Source: Bacillus sp. 1NLA3E
Lineage (GTDB): Bacteria; Bacillota; Bacilli; Bacillales; Cytobacillaceae
Direction of reading: 5' to 3'
Assembly (NCBI RefSeq): GCF_000242895.2
Contig: NC_021171.1
Coordinates: 3,134,001 to 3,198,000, forward strand
Length of the DNA stretch: 64,000 bases
In this document: piece after piece, positions 26,647 to 36,779 of the stretch
Layout of the letters: every line of letters starts with the position of its first letter
Numbering within the stretch: the stretch's first letter is position 1
Position numbers and translations under genes: made by a program
The notes under the pieces: model-generated
What the model was told of the DNA's origin: nothing
Seen by the model: the letters and a program-made list of their open reading frames with translations, nothing else
Database searches by the model: none

Positions 26647-29600
26647 TTATTGGTGTACCTGCTCAAAAGAGTTGATTTGTCTCTCCACTTCCAATAATTT
26701 TTCAATTGGAAATTCATCACTTAGAGAAGCAATAATCCCTTTATAAAATTCATCAATCTGTTCGGAAATATGATCAATCATTTTACTCGTTTCAGCTTCA
26801 AGAGTGCTAATATAGAAGGATTTTACTTGATTTCCCTCCGATTGCAAATAATCATCAGCAGGCTGCTGTAGAACCTTTTCAAGTTCCTCCTGCATCAATT
26901 TTTTCTCGTTTTTTTCAAAAAAGGACTTTGCATTTTTAAAGAAAGACAACGCCTTTTGAAACTTCTTCATATCAATCGTTTGGAAGGCAGTCTCCACTTG
27001 AAGCCCTTCCATTTTTTCCGACTCATATGGTGAGAAGGATAAACTATTGTTTTTCAGCCTTAGCTCCTCGGTTAGATGTTCAAGTCTCTCCTTTAAAATT
27101 TTTCCGATGAATGTTTCTAATCTTAAAGTGGTTGCTCTAATTTCTTGAGAAAAATCAAATCCAAGTGAATCGATAAGCTCCTGTAATGACATTTGTAAGG
27201 CTTTTTTCATATTTCGTCCGTCTTCCTTTAAAACTGCCGGACTAAAGGATTCCTTGAAAAAGTCACTGAATCTGAAAAATACCCTTTGTTTAATGTAGAA
27301 GAGAAGTTCATCGGCTTCCTGGGTTAACCGCTTTTTCAAGAAACCATCTGTTTGTTGCTCAAGATAATTCTTTAGTTCCTTATGCTCGGCGATGATGTGT
27401 AATCGTTTTGTTTCTTTCACCGTTTTATCTTCTTGTGCTGATGAAATAAGTTGATTCAAGATTTGAACGGCACGACTGTGCTCTGCTTTAGCAGCGTCCA
27501 CAACCATTTCCTTTAGCTCTCCAGATATGAAATGATAAAAGGCATTTTCAAACAATTTAATTCGCGATTCATTTGTGGTTAAATGCTGGAGTTTTTCTTG
27601 TATAGCTAACAAGCTTGAAATAGCAAACATATTTGGCTTTCTAATCCCATATCCAATTAATTGCTCTTTGACATATTCTATTACTGTAGACATTTCCTCT
27701 TCACTATTAGCAAGGTCAATCGCATTGATGATAAAGAACATCTTATCTAATTCAAAGGTATCCTTAACACGACCTAATTGGATTAGGAATTCACGGTCAG
27801 CCTTCGAAAAGGCATGATTGTAATAGGTAACAAACAGGATAGCGTCCGAGCTTTTGATATACTCAAACGCAACATTTGTATGGCGAGCATTGATTGAATC
27901 TGCTCCTGGGGTATCCACAAGGGTAATACCTTCTCTCGTCAATGGACAATCGTAGTAAACATCAATCCAATCAACGAGACAGGATTTTTCTTCTAAAGCC
28001 ACAAAATCACGAAATGCCTCCAAATCTGTTTCTATTACTTGACCAAGACGAGATTCATAGTTTGCAAACCCATTATAAAATGCTCGCAAAAATGCATAGT
28101 GCACTTTACTATAGGCATCTAAATGTTCCTCATTGCCTAGAACTTTTTCAATTTTCACAACTGCATCAGCAAAATTAGTTGCATCAAAATCAAATATTTC
28201 CAAAGAACGTTTAACATCTTCAAGTAATATAACTGGACTTTTGAGCTTCACTAATACAGTCCCATGTGGGTAATCATGATCAATAGGTTTAATTTTATTT
28301 ATTGCTGCTGTTGTTGGGTTTGGTGAAACAGGTAAGATTTTCTCACCAATTAGCGCATTAGCAAAAGACGATTTTCCTGCACTAAATGCCCCAAATAATG
28401 CCACCGTGAATTGCTGGCTTTCTAACCGCTCCGCTCTTAGTTCTAACTCGGAAGAAATTTTCTCTAAACCTGGGACAGAGTGAACTTTTTGCGCAGAAAA
28501 CTTCAAGTGTTCTACAATCCGCTCGACTTGGTTTTTTGAAAATGTATTGGATAGATTTATTTGACTTTCTTCTATTTCTATAGCTACTTCAGTTTTTTTA
28601 CCATTAGATTCGATCTTCTGTCCTGAATCCCGGACGATTTCTACCTCTTCTACAACTGATTCCAATATTTTATGCGCTTGCTGTAAAAAAGGCGTGAGAT
28701 CTATTTGACCACTTAGCGTTGTTTCTATTACATTAGCAACATTTTGTTGTTTCTTGTTAAGCAATTCAAGTTGCCCCATTGCCGTTTGGAATGTTTGTAA
28801 GTGTTGGAGTTCTCCCTTAAGTTGGCTGGCGGTCATTTCATTTTGTTTCTTTACTTCGCTTTGGTAAAGCGCTTTTATTTCCGCCATACTATTGCGAGAT
28901 AGCCTTTTTAGAGAATTAGCCACATCGTTGGTATAGTTTAATACGTACTCACCTGATAACCGCGCCCCTTGTTTAATGTTCTTCTCGAGAAGATCTGCAT
29001 TAAAGGATATCGAGATAGACTGGGCAACTTCTATTAATTCAGGTTTCTGAAAACCAGATTCTTTTAAAGTTCTAAGTGCCAACTCTCGCAAATGCCACTC
29101 TAATTGGGATTTCACCCGTTCAGAAAGATCAGTAAAAAGGCGATCAAGTCGCTCTTGTCTTTCCAAATCTGTTTTATTTTTTGCAAAAAAGAGACCCACT
29201 TTAAAATCTGGCTGATTTGCTTCTAAATATTGTTGGGCTAATTCCCTTGTTTGAAATGGCATAATATAAGCATTATCTAATATTTTGTCTATTTCATCTT
29301 CTAATTCTTGACCAGCTTTCTCGCACGCTTGAGTCAAGTCATGTAATATACTCTCGATTTTACCCATTCGTTCAAATAATGAAACTCGCTCACTATCAGA
29401 AAGAGAACTTAGTTTACCCTCTAAAGCGGAAATTTCCTGTTCATCTTGTTCTTTCATCATTTTCAAATGATCATTTGTTAATTTTACGAGAGATTGATAG
29501 ATAGTGGTAGGCAAATTTTCATCGCGATGATCAATTTTTTCATGAAGCAAATGTTGAAGCTCCAAAAACTGATTGTTAGGATGGTCTACATCTTTTAATG

Positions 29601-30315
29601 AAGTGTACAATATCTGTTCAGGTCTAACCCCCCATGAAGCAAACGATTGTGAAACACTTTCCTTAAAATCTGAAAAACTCAGTTCCTCATCGCGGTGTTT
29701 ATCGATTTGATTAATAACCAAGCACAATTGTTTCCCTGCTTGGGTTAATTCTTTTGTAAATAGGAAATTCACTTCTGATTGGACATGATTATAGTCCATG
29801 ACATAAAAAATAAGATCAGCTAAATGAAGTGCGGACTCGGTTGCAATTCGATGGGCATCATCAGTGGAATCAATCCCAGGTGTGTCCATGATGATAACAT
29901 GATTCGGAAGACTTGCATTTTTATGGCTGATTTCAACTGCTTCAATCTCATCGCCATCTTTACAATACGTTTTTACTTTTTCGTAATCATAAGGTGCCAA
30001 ATAAAGGCGAGGTTTTCCTTGTTTGAAAAATACCTTTGCGTACTCTTCCCCTGCTTTTACCTTTACCAGGTTAGCACTTGTCGGAATTGGACTCGATGGA
30101 AGGAGGTTATCTCCTACCAGCTTGTTAATCATCGTCGATTTTCCTGCCGAAAAATGGCCACAAAAAGCAATTGAAAATTCTTTTTCATCCAGTTTCTTCG
30201 CTAACTGTTGTGCTCGTTCTGCTGTTTGTTCATCATGATTTTTTTTGAAAAGCTCGTATAGAGCGGCAATCTTTCCAAGTAAAGATTGCTCCTTTTGTTT
30301 TACAATAAGAACCAT
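26647..30315 (-). CDS. dynA: Double dynamin-like GTPase DynA
   Basis: 1222-aa membrane-remodelling GTPase that tethers and fuses membranes and helps against phage and membrane damage in B. subtilis. It contains two complete dynamin halves in tandem: P-loops GHFSAGKSTMINK (~res 53) and GAFSAGKSSFANA (~650), each followed by DTPG (TPGIDSTDDA; TPGADSINAR) and long coiled-coil stalks. No classical membrane helix; binding is through stalk-tip paddles. ATG 30315 follows AAGGGG; an upstream in-frame TTG-type extension is unlikely. Downstream of a Fur-controlled micro-ORF and in the bpsB-dynA order of B. subtilis. Confidence 0.93.
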   Translation of the reverse strand: MVLIVKQKEQSLLGKIAALYELFKKNHDEQTAERAQQLAKKLDEKEFSIAFCGHFSAGKSTMINKLVGDNLLPSSPIPTSANLVKVKAGEEYAKVFFKQGKPRLYLAPYDYEKVKTYCKDGDEIEAVEISHKNASLPNHVIIMDTPGIDSTDDAHRIATESALHLADLIFYVMDYNHVQSEVNFLFTKELTQAGKQLCLVINQIDKHRDEELSFSDFKESVSQSFASWGVRPEQILYTSLKDVDHPNNQFLELQHLLHEKIDHRDENLPTTIYQSLVKLTNDHLKMMKEQDEQEISALEGKLSSLSDSERVSLFERMGKIESILHDLTQACEKAGQELEDEIDKILDNAYIMPFQTRELAQQYLEANQPDFKVGLFFAKNKTDLERQERLDRLFTDLSERVKSQLEWHLRELALRTLKESGFQKPELIEVAQSISISFNADLLEKNIKQGARLSGEYVLNYTNDVANSLKRLSRNSMAEIKALYQSEVKKQNEMTASQLKGELQHLQTFQTAMGQLELLNKKQQNVANVIETTLSGQIDLTPFLQQAHKILESVVEEVEIVRDSGQKIESNGKKTEVAIEIEESQINLSNTFSKNQVERIVEHLKFSAQKVHSVPGLEKISSELELRAERLESQQFTVALFGAFSAGKSSFANALIGEKILPVSPNPTTAAINKIKPIDHDYPHGTVLVKLKSPVILLEDVKRSLEIFDFDATNFADAVVKIEKVLGNEEHLDAYSKVHYAFLRAFYNGFANYESRLGQVIETDLEAFRDFVALEEKSCLVDWIDVYYDCPLTREGITLVDTPGADSINARHTNVAFEYIKSSDAILFVTYYNHAFSKADREFLIQLGRVKDTFELDKMFFIINAIDLANSEEEMSTVIEYVKEQLIGYGIRKPNMFAISSLLAIQEKLQHLTTNESRIKLFENAFYHFISGELKEMVVDAAKAEHSRAVQILNQLISSAQEDKTVKETKRLHIIAEHKELKNYLEQQTDGFLKKRLTQEADELLFYIKQRVFFRFSDFFKESFSPAVLKEDGRNMKKALQMSLQELIDSLGFDFSQEIRATTLRLETFIGKILKERLEHLTEELRLKNNSLSFSPYESEKMEGLQVETAFQTIDMKKFQKALSFFKNAKSFFEKNEKKLMQEELEKVLQQPADDYLQSEGNQVKSFYISTLEAETSKMIDHISEQIDEFYKGIIASLSDEFPIEKLLEVERQINSFEQVHQ

Positions 30316-30392
30316 ACATATACCCCTTGTTATCGTTATCATTTTATTTTATCCGATTTTTCAATCTTTTCCTATCTTTTAGCATTAATATG

Positions 30393-30431
30393 CAAAAATA
30401 AATAGCCGAGGTCCTAGACCCAGGCTATTAT
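30393..30431 (-). terminator. Terminator of the 31-aa micro-ORF
   Basis: AATAGCC...GGCTATT outer stem with inner GGTC/GACC pairing, then TTATTTTTG on the minus strand. Separates the micro-ORF from dynA. Confidence 0.65.
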
Positions 30432-30444
30432 TGATCATGCCATA

Positions 30445-30540
30445 TTATTTAGTATGTGTAGTTCCTGCTACATGGTTCAAAACATATTTCATAAGAAACG
30501 AATAGCTTACAATCGTCAAAATGATGAAAATTGCCAGCAT
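30445..30540 (-). CDS. Fur-controlled 31-aa membrane micropeptide
   Basis: ATG 30540 is 7 bases after AAGGTGGTG and opens MLAIFIILTIVSYSFLMKYV, one transmembrane helix, ending AGTTHTK. It has its own promoter, a Fur box at the start point and its own terminator, so it is expressed despite its size. B. subtilis encodes a ~29-aa Fur-regulated peptide, FbpC, near ypbR (dynA); position and regulation fit, but this peptide is hydrophobic rather than notably basic, so the equivalence is tentative. Role unknown; iron-sparing adaptation is a guess. Confidence 0.6.
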   Translation of the reverse strand: MLAIFIILTIVSYSFLMKYVLNHVAGTTHTK

Positions 30541-30568
30541 ATGTAACACCACCTTAGGTGAACGTAAA

Positions 30569-30587
30569 TGATAATGATTTTCATTAA
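30569..30587 (-). promoter_or_regulatory. Fur box over the start point of the micro-ORF
   Basis: TGATAATGATTTTCATTA is nearly the perfect Fur palindrome. It covers the predicted +1 (about 30585) of a promoter with -35 TTGAAA (30615-30620) and -10 TAAACT (30592-30597), 17-base spacer. A second weaker box (TGATAACCGTTTTCA) overlaps the -35 at about 30604-30618. Confidence 0.75.
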
Positions 30588-30657
30588 GAATAGTTTACCA
30601 TGAATGATAACCGTTTTCAATCACCTTTTTGAATCGTCACATTTATTTAACATTTTT

Positions 30658-31218
30658 TCATTGTCGATGGTGAGGATGTTGAACTTGATTCATTGTTGTT
30701 TTATATTCGGTCAATTGCGCAAGAGCCTGCTCTTCCGCAGGTATTCTAATCGATAAAAGGTAACCATTCAAAATCGTAAAAATAACTGCGGTCATATACG
30801 CATGGAATAATAATGGAATCACCAACAACTCAATACTAACAATTACATAATTCGGGTGTTTTAAATAGCGATAAGGTCCACGCTTAATTGGGCGGGCTTC
30901 TGGTAACACAATAATCTTTGTGTTCCAAAATTCCCCAAGTGAAGTTAAGGCCCAAATTCTTCCTGCTTGTACTAAAAGGAACATAGGGAATAAAATGGGC
31001 CAAAATTGAGAGACCTGCTCATTAAAAATACTGACCTCAAAAATCAAAACAACAAAAAACATTACATGCATCAATACCATAAACCGGTAGTGTAATTGAC
31101 CAAACTCGATTGCTCCCTTTTCCTTCATAACTTTTTCATTTTTCTTAGCAATCACTAATTCCACCAAACGCTGCAGGACAACGAAAGAAATAAAACCTTC
31201 AAATACCATCCTAGTCAT
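30658..31218 (-). CDS. bpsB: Isoprenylcysteine methyltransferase-like enzyme BpsB (YpbQ)
   Basis: 186-aa integral membrane methyltransferase with five hydrophobic helices. The C-terminal region KRGPYRYLKHPNYVIV (~res 122-137) and RIPAEEQAL (~165) are the conserved ICMT cofactor/catalytic segments. In B. subtilis BpsB O-methylates alkylpyrones made by BpsA. The ATG at 31218 overlaps the bpsA stop as ATGA; a later ATG at 31209 is possible. The two genes form a translationally coupled biosynthetic pair. Confidence 0.88.
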   Translation of the reverse strand: MTRMVFEGFISFVVLQRLVELVIAKKNEKVMKEKGAIEFGQLHYRFMVLMHVMFFVVLIFEVSIFNEQVSQFWPILFPMFLLVQAGRIWALTSLGEFWNTKIIVLPEARPIKRGPYRYLKHPNYVIVSIELLVIPLLFHAYMTAVIFTILNGYLLSIRIPAEEQALAQLTEYKTTMNQVQHPHHRQ

Positions 31219-32300
31219 TCCCACCTCATTAACAACAGTTCTGAACTGAATCCTGGTCCTAATGCTGTTGCAAGACCGATATCCCCCATGTCAGCACTCT
31301 CCATCATTCTTTGTAAAACATAAAAGATAGTGGCAGAGGACATATTTCCATAGTTCTGTAATATTTCCAATGAAACTTCCGTCATTGTATTTGGGATTTC
31401 AAGTGCTTTCGTATAGGCCTCCAAAACCTTTTTCCCACCAGGATGGGCGATAAAATGGTTTATTTCTCTCCATTCAAAACCAGTTTTAGTTAAAAATTCT
31501 GTAACATTTGGTTTCAACCAACCTTCCACAATGGTCGGGATATCTTTAGAAAAAATAACGAAAAATCCTTCATTCCTTACTTCCCAACCCATCACATCGA
31601 GCGATTGAGGTTTTAGGGTAGACTGCGTCGCGATAATGTTTGGCGCTGCTTTATGCTTCTGAATTGATTCGAGATCTGTTTTGTCACCACAAACTAATGC
31701 GCAGGCTGCTCCGTCAGCAAATAATGACGTTCCGATTAAATTACTCTTTGAAAAATCATTCCTTTGAAACGTTAAACTGGACAATTCGATTGAAAGGACG
31801 ATTACCTTTTCATGTGGATATGCTAGACAATATTCATAGGCTCTAGATAAACCTGAAGCACCACCCGCACAGCCTAAGCCCCAAATTGGAATCCGTTTTG
31901 TATGCGGTAAGAATGGTAAGTAATTCATTATTCTCGCTTCAATACTTGGAGTGGCCACTCCAGTGCTAGAAATCATAAAAATCGCCGAGATGTCTTCATA
32001 TGGAACAGATTCCTGTAAAAAGGTTGTGTTCGTTAAGCATTTCGTAATGGCTTCAGCGCCTAAAGTGATTGAAGCCTCAATATAGGCAGCATTTTTCTCA
32101 GCAAAGCTGTGCCCTTGCTTGTACCAATCTAGTGGCTTCACTAGATGACGCTTCTTTATTTGACCATTTTGAAATGCAGCTAGTAATCGTTCGATATCTT
32201 TAAAGGAAGGAGAAAACAGCTCAGTAGCAAATTCTATTGCCTGAGATTGCTCTATTACATTCCTTGGAACGGCATCGCCAATTGAAACAATAGACGGCAT
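31215..32300 (-). CDS. bpsA: Type III polyketide synthase (chalcone synthase-like) BpsA
   Basis: 361 aa, homodimeric condensing enzyme. Catalytic triad: Cys144 in WGLGCAGGASG, His in FIAHPGGKKVLEA (~287) and Asn in LQNYGNMSSATIFYVLQ (~320). B. subtilis BpsA condenses long acyl-CoAs with malonyl-CoA into alkylpyrones; product length here depends on tunnel residues I cannot judge. ATG 32300 behind AAGGAGAGAAG. First gene of bpsA-bpsB. Upstream 200 bases hold no recognisable regulator site. Confidence 0.92.
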   Translation of the reverse strand: MPSIVSIGDAVPRNVIEQSQAIEFATELFSPSFKDIERLLAAFQNGQIKKRHLVKPLDWYKQGHSFAEKNAAYIEASITLGAEAITKCLTNTTFLQESVPYEDISAIFMISSTGVATPSIEARIMNYLPFLPHTKRIPIWGLGCAGGASGLSRAYEYCLAYPHEKVIVLSIELSSLTFQRNDFSKSNLIGTSLFADGAACALVCGDKTDLESIQKHKAAPNIIATQSTLKPQSLDVMGWEVRNEGFFVIFSKDIPTIVEGWLKPNVTEFLTKTGFEWREINHFIAHPGGKKVLEAYTKALEIPNTMTEVSLEILQNYGNMSSATIFYVLQRMMESADMGDIGLATALGPGFSSELLLMRWE

Positions 32301-32496
32301 TAAACTTCTCTCCTTAAAGGATCAGTTAGGTTACTTTTTCCAACTTACACAAGGAGTATTCACAAGGAATGCCGTATGAGCAGAAAAAAAGCCCCCATCG
32401 GTTAAGAAGGAGGCAAGAACGTTTTGAAGAAGTTGTTGTGCTCTTACATTATAATCTTCAGGACTAATTAGGTCACGATGAAATCTTTTCCATTCA

Positions 32497-32622
32497 TTAT
32501 TTTTGTTTAGGCTGTTTCTGAACTTCAATAAAGATCCTATTATCGGCTAAAGCGCCACAAATGTCACATTTTTTTATATCATCATATAAAAGCAAACAAA
32601 GATCACAATAATATTTTTCCAT
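32497..32622 (-). CDS. 41-aa zinc-ribbon-like micro-ORF
   Basis: Frame MEKYYCDLCLLLYDDIKKC, then DICGALADNR and a basic tail. Two C-x2-C pairs (CDLC, CDIC) spaced 12 residues apart are what a minimal zinc ribbon needs. The Shine-Dalgarno is weak (AAGTGAT), lowering confidence. It lies between bpsA and the DUF2628 gene. The rest of the 32301-32744 gap holds nothing I can support; another frame (32331-32528) there has no good start. Confidence 0.5.
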   Translation of the reverse strand: MEKYYCDLCLLLYDDIKKCDICGALADNRIFIEVQKQPKQK

Positions 32623-32744
32623 TCAGCCCAATCACTTCCCGTCATTTGACCGTTTGTTTTAGTATATTGCACAAACCGGAATTGGTGACTGAATGATACA
32701 AAATGTAACAGCATGTACAACGACCTTTTTTTAAACTTTTCACA

Positions 32745-33518
32745 TCAATACCATGAGTTATCTTCAATCCAAACCTCGTAATCTTCCGCTTCCTTTTTAC
32801 TTAACTTCTTACCATTAATGTAGATTTGCCTCCATTCATATATTTGCTTATCTAGATATACATAGAATACGATACGTACATTTTCTTTTTCGCTATAATC
32901 ATAGCCTTTAAATTCTGTTACATAGTGGCGGCCGTTTTTTTGGACATACTTCCATTTTGGTTTATCAGTAAATACTTCTAATGTTTCGCCTTCACCACTT
33001 AAACGCACAACATCTTTAATATTTGTCTTAGTTGGTAGGTAGGATAATCCTAAGTCTGCAATAAAGTACAATACTATTAAGAATATATTTAGTCCGAGCA
33101 TAATACCGATGTGTGATCCGCCTTTTGTTCGTAAATAGGCAAGTTGTTGGGATTCAGATAGAGTTGCAGCTTGTTTCAGAATTCGAGAAGTATGGTTATA
33201 ATACCAACGATTTCCATTCCACCCCACCACTAAAGAAATAACAATATAAAAGGGAATATCCACCCAAAAAGGTATATCTACAAGATAAAAGGGTACCATC
33301 CAAAGCATTTCTATTACTCCTAACACAAAAAAAGGCTTAAACATTTTACGATATGCTAACCAAAATAAAGTGAAGAAAAATGCCACCCAATTCCAAGTGT
33401 TCTCCTTTGCTGGATTTTTAACTGATCCCCATTTTAAATCGTAATACGATGTATTGGTTTGTGCAACATTGCGTTGTTCCTCGAATGAGATTGATTCTTC
33501 TAAATGAGTTTCCTTCAT
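32745..33518 (-). CDS. DUF2628-type membrane protein
   Basis: 257 aa. Residues ~1-45 are cytosolic; KENTWNWVAFFFTLFWLAYRKMF begins the DUF2628 region with aromatic-rich helices (WNWVAFFFTLFWLAYRKM), three or four membrane segments follow, then a helix near 150-175 and an extracytoplasmic C-terminal domain (~res 180-257) rich in charged and aromatic residues (KGYDYSEKENVRIVF). Function unknown. ATG 33518 follows GAGGGAGA; the longer frame upstream is not supported. Stands alone; MITE-like repeat R3 lies between it and pbuX. Confidence 0.75.
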   Translation of the reverse strand: MKETHLEESISFEEQRNVAQTNTSYYDLKWGSVKNPAKENTWNWVAFFFTLFWLAYRKMFKPFFVLGVIEMLWMVPFYLVDIPFWVDIPFYIVISLVVGWNGNRWYYNHTSRILKQAATLSESQQLAYLRTKGGSHIGIMLGLNIFLIVLYFIADLGLSYLPTKTNIKDVVRLSGEGETLEVFTDKPKWKYVQKNGRHYVTEFKGYDYSEKENVRIVFYVYLDKQIYEWRQIYINGKKLSKKEAEDYEVWIEDNSWY

Positions 33519-33812
33519 ATAAGTCTCCCTCTTGTTTGTTTTTTTCTCACAGCTTTGAATACGATAACCTACTGGATTAAAAAATCCCTTTTTAAACACA
33601 TTTTGTATACCCACTAATTTACAGTATGTAGAGTAATAATGGATGATTTAGGAAGGTTAGTTAACCAGAACTTTTTCATAACAATCCCGCAAGAATATGT
33701 TAGTACAATTTATATTTCGCCATAAGGACATCAATAACCTTCCAAATTAATCCATAAATTAACATTTTATGGTTTACGTGGATTTTAGTTTACCTATGGA
33801 AAAAACTAGAAT

Positions 33813-33982
33813 GTTGATTTCCGCTTCAGGCGCTTCGCTTTCCGCGGGGCGGGCGGTGAGCCTCCTCGGCGCAAGCGCCTGTGGGGTCTCACCTATCCCG
33901 CTGCTCCCGCAGGAGTCTTCGCGCCTTCCACTCCAATCAACATTGTGCCAAAAATCAACATTGAGCTTTAACAAAGCCTTCA
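33813..33982 (-). repeat. MITE-like element R3 (core 33813-33941)
   Basis: The core is intact and the right end ATTGAGCTTTAACAAAGCCT is present; the left GGCTnTGTTAAA end is lost (replaced by AAAAAACTAGA). The 550-base gap around it shows no gene. Confidence 0.85.
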
Positions 33983-34069
33983 AAAAAAATACGCCTCCTA
34001 AGTCATTTTTGTTTAAAAAATGTAGGCGACGTATTAACGTTTAAAATTTTTAGGATAAAACAGACATAC

Positions 34070-35379
34070 TTATGAAATCTTTTGTTCTTTTAAACTACCA
34101 AATTGTGCCTTCTTTTCTTTTGTAAAAACATTAAAGACAATGTTCAGGATAATAGCAGTTAAACTTCCAGCAACAATGCCATTGTCTGTTAGGATTTGAA
34201 TATTTTCAGGCATTTTCGCAAATAAATCTGGCACAGCTGTTACACCTAGACCAATTCCAACTGAACAGGCAATAATGAGCAGATTTTCTTGTGATGCAAA
34301 CTCCACTTTGCTTAGCATTTTGATCCCATAGGCTATGACCATCCCAAACATTGCCACCATGGCACCACCAAGTACCGGAGTTGGAATGACCGTTGTAAGT
34401 GCCCCAATTTTAGGTACAAATCCTAACAAAACTAAGAATCCTCCTGCAGTATAAATAACACTTTTACTTTTCACACCAGACAATTGCACTAGTCCGACAT
34501 TTTGTGAATAAGTGGTATACGGGAAAGCATTGAAAAGTCCCCCCAGAATAATCGCCAATCCCTCAGCACGATATCCTCTTGTTAAATCTTTATCAGACAA
34601 ATTTTGCTTACAAATATCAGATAAAGCAAAGTATACACCTGTTGATTCTACTAAGCTTACCATTGCTACAAGAGTCATTGTTAGAATTGGGGTGATCTCA
34701 AAGGTTGGTGTACCAAAGTAAAATAAACTTGGAATATGGCCCCATGATGCGTCCCCTACCGCCGCAAAGTTTACTTTCCCTAAGAAATAAGCAACAACAG
34801 TCCCTGCAGCCAAACCTAATAAGATAGAAATAGACCGAACAAATCCTTTTGCAAATTTATAAAGTAATAGAATGAATACTAGTGTTCCGAAGGCTAACGC
34901 AATATTAGATAATGCTCCAAAATCTTTACTCCCTTGCCCGCCAGCCATATTGTTCATGGCAACAGGAATGAGTGTGATTCCAATGATGGTTACTACTGAA
35001 CCCGTAACAACCGGTGGAAAAAAACGAACGAGCCTTCCAAAAAATGTAGCAATAATAACAACAAAAAGACCAGATATAATAATTGACCCATAAATAGCTG
35101 AAACTCCATACTGACCACCGATGGCAATCATCGGTCCAACAGCAGTAAACGTACATCCAAGCATAACAGGTAAGCCAATTCCAAAGAAACGATTTCGCCA
35201 AACTTGCAAAATCGAGGCAATTCCGCACATAAGAATGTCAATGGAAACTAAATAAGTCAATTGTTCTCCTGATAGACCCAAGGCTCCACCAACAATTAAT
35301 GGAACAATAACAGCACCCGCGTACATCGCTAATACGTGTTGAATTGCTAATGAGGCAATCTTTAATGGTTGTTGTTTCA

Positions 35380-35380
<1 letters not shown>
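34070..35380 (-). CDS. pbuX: Xanthine permease PbuX
   Basis: 436-aa nucleobase:cation symporter (NCS2/UraA family), 14 membrane segments expected. Family motifs: QHVLAMYAGAVIVPLIVGGAL at the N-terminus (split helix 1), and GLFNAFPYTTYSQNVGLVQL in helix 10, the substrate-site signature of xanthine/urate carriers. The ATG overlaps the xpt stop by one base (TAATG) behind GGAGGAG, so it is coupled to xpt and shares its guanine riboswitch control. Confidence 0.94.
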
Positions 35381-35991
<611 letters not shown>

Positions 35992-36020
35992 CTATCGATC
36001 TTTTATTTTTTTAAGAAAAT

Positions 36021-36206
36021 GGCTCTGTTAAACTAGAATGTTGATTTCCGTTTCAGGCACTCGCTTTCCGCGGGGCGGGCGGTGAGCCTCCTCGGCGCTT
36101 AAGCGCCTGTGGGGTCTCACCTGTCCCGCTGCTCCCGCAGGAGTCTTCGCGCCTTCCACTCCAATCAACACTGTGCAAAAAATCAACAATGAGCTTTAAC
36201 ATAGCC
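36021..36206 (-). repeat. MITE-like element R4 inside the xpt leader (core 36040-36169)
   Basis: Complete copy: left end GGCTCTGTTAAA, right end TTTAACATAGCC, perfect but for one base as inverted repeats. It begins 13 bases after the riboswitch terminator and ends about 35 bases before the xpt ribosome binding site, so it is transcribed in the read-through mRNA. Confidence 0.92.
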
Positions 36207-36218
36207 AAGAAAATAAAT

Positions 36219-36278
36219 ACAAAAAGCCTAAAGGTCATTCTCCCTCAAAAATTGAGCGAGACAATGACCTTTAGGCTG
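36219..36278 (-). terminator. Riboswitch-controlled terminator of xpt-pbuX
   Basis: AGCCTAAAGGTCATT / AATGACCTTTAGGCT, a 15-bp stem with a large loop, followed by TTTTTGTATTT on the minus strand. About 55 bases after the aptamer, the place expected for the expression platform. Confidence 0.88.
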
Positions 36279-36330
36279 ATATCCAAAAGAATTTAAAAAG
36301 GACTCAAAAAAGATAGTCCTTCTTCCATTG

Positions 36331-36404
36331 CTCACCCATAGTCAGATTATTTACGGCAATCTGGTAGAAACTTGCGGGCCATATTCCCGCTATTATATGA
36401 GTAG
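36331..36404 (-). ncRNA. Guanine riboswitch (purine aptamer)
   Basis: Minus strand shows P1 (ACTCATA / TATGGGTGAG), P2 (GCGGG / CCCGC) with the core AAGTTTCTACC, and P3 (CAGATT / AATCTG) around GCCGTAAAT. The specificity base in GACTATGGG is C, which pairs with guanine (adenine riboswitches have T there). Ligand binding is expected to favour the terminator at 36219-36278 and switch off xpt-pbuX. A -10 TATAAT (36427-36432) lies ~20 bases upstream. Confidence 0.95.
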
Positions 36405-36612
36405 AGATCCTATTTAATTAAATGTTATTATATCAATATAGTTAATAGAAGTAAATATAGAAAAAAATGAAAAGATTCATGTAGTTTTTATAAGATGAAA
36501 TTTTTACTGAAATACTAAATCTATCAGCAAAGAAAACCCTTACATTCAATTTCAAATATTGCAACCCCTCGAAACGTTATTTCACATTAAATTCACATTT
36601 GAAATTGGAACA

Positions 36613-36662
36613 AGTGATATTAATCACTGTTATTACGGGTTTACACTATTAATATGGTGATT
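36613..36662 (+). promoter_or_regulatory. Crp/Fnr-type promoter of the ba3 oxidase operon
   Basis: AGTGATATTAATCACT at 36613-36628 (perfect 6-base arms) has its centre 41.5 bases before the start point implied by the -10-like TAATAT at 36650-36655. A second, weaker site TGTGA-N6-TCAAA is at 36682-36697. Confidence 0.6.
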
Positions 36663-36779
36663 AATTACATATTGAACATTTTGTGAACTTAGTCAAACAA
36701 TATGGAATATTCTCTATTGTTCTGTATGATGAAAGTGTAATCATTAATATTTACAAATTTATGAAGGGAGTGAGACAAA

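Noticed and set aside
32331-32528. 65-aa minus-strand frame between bpsA and the zinc-ribbon ORF
   Set aside because: No ribosome binding site, odd composition, and it overlaps the better-supported 41-aa frame.
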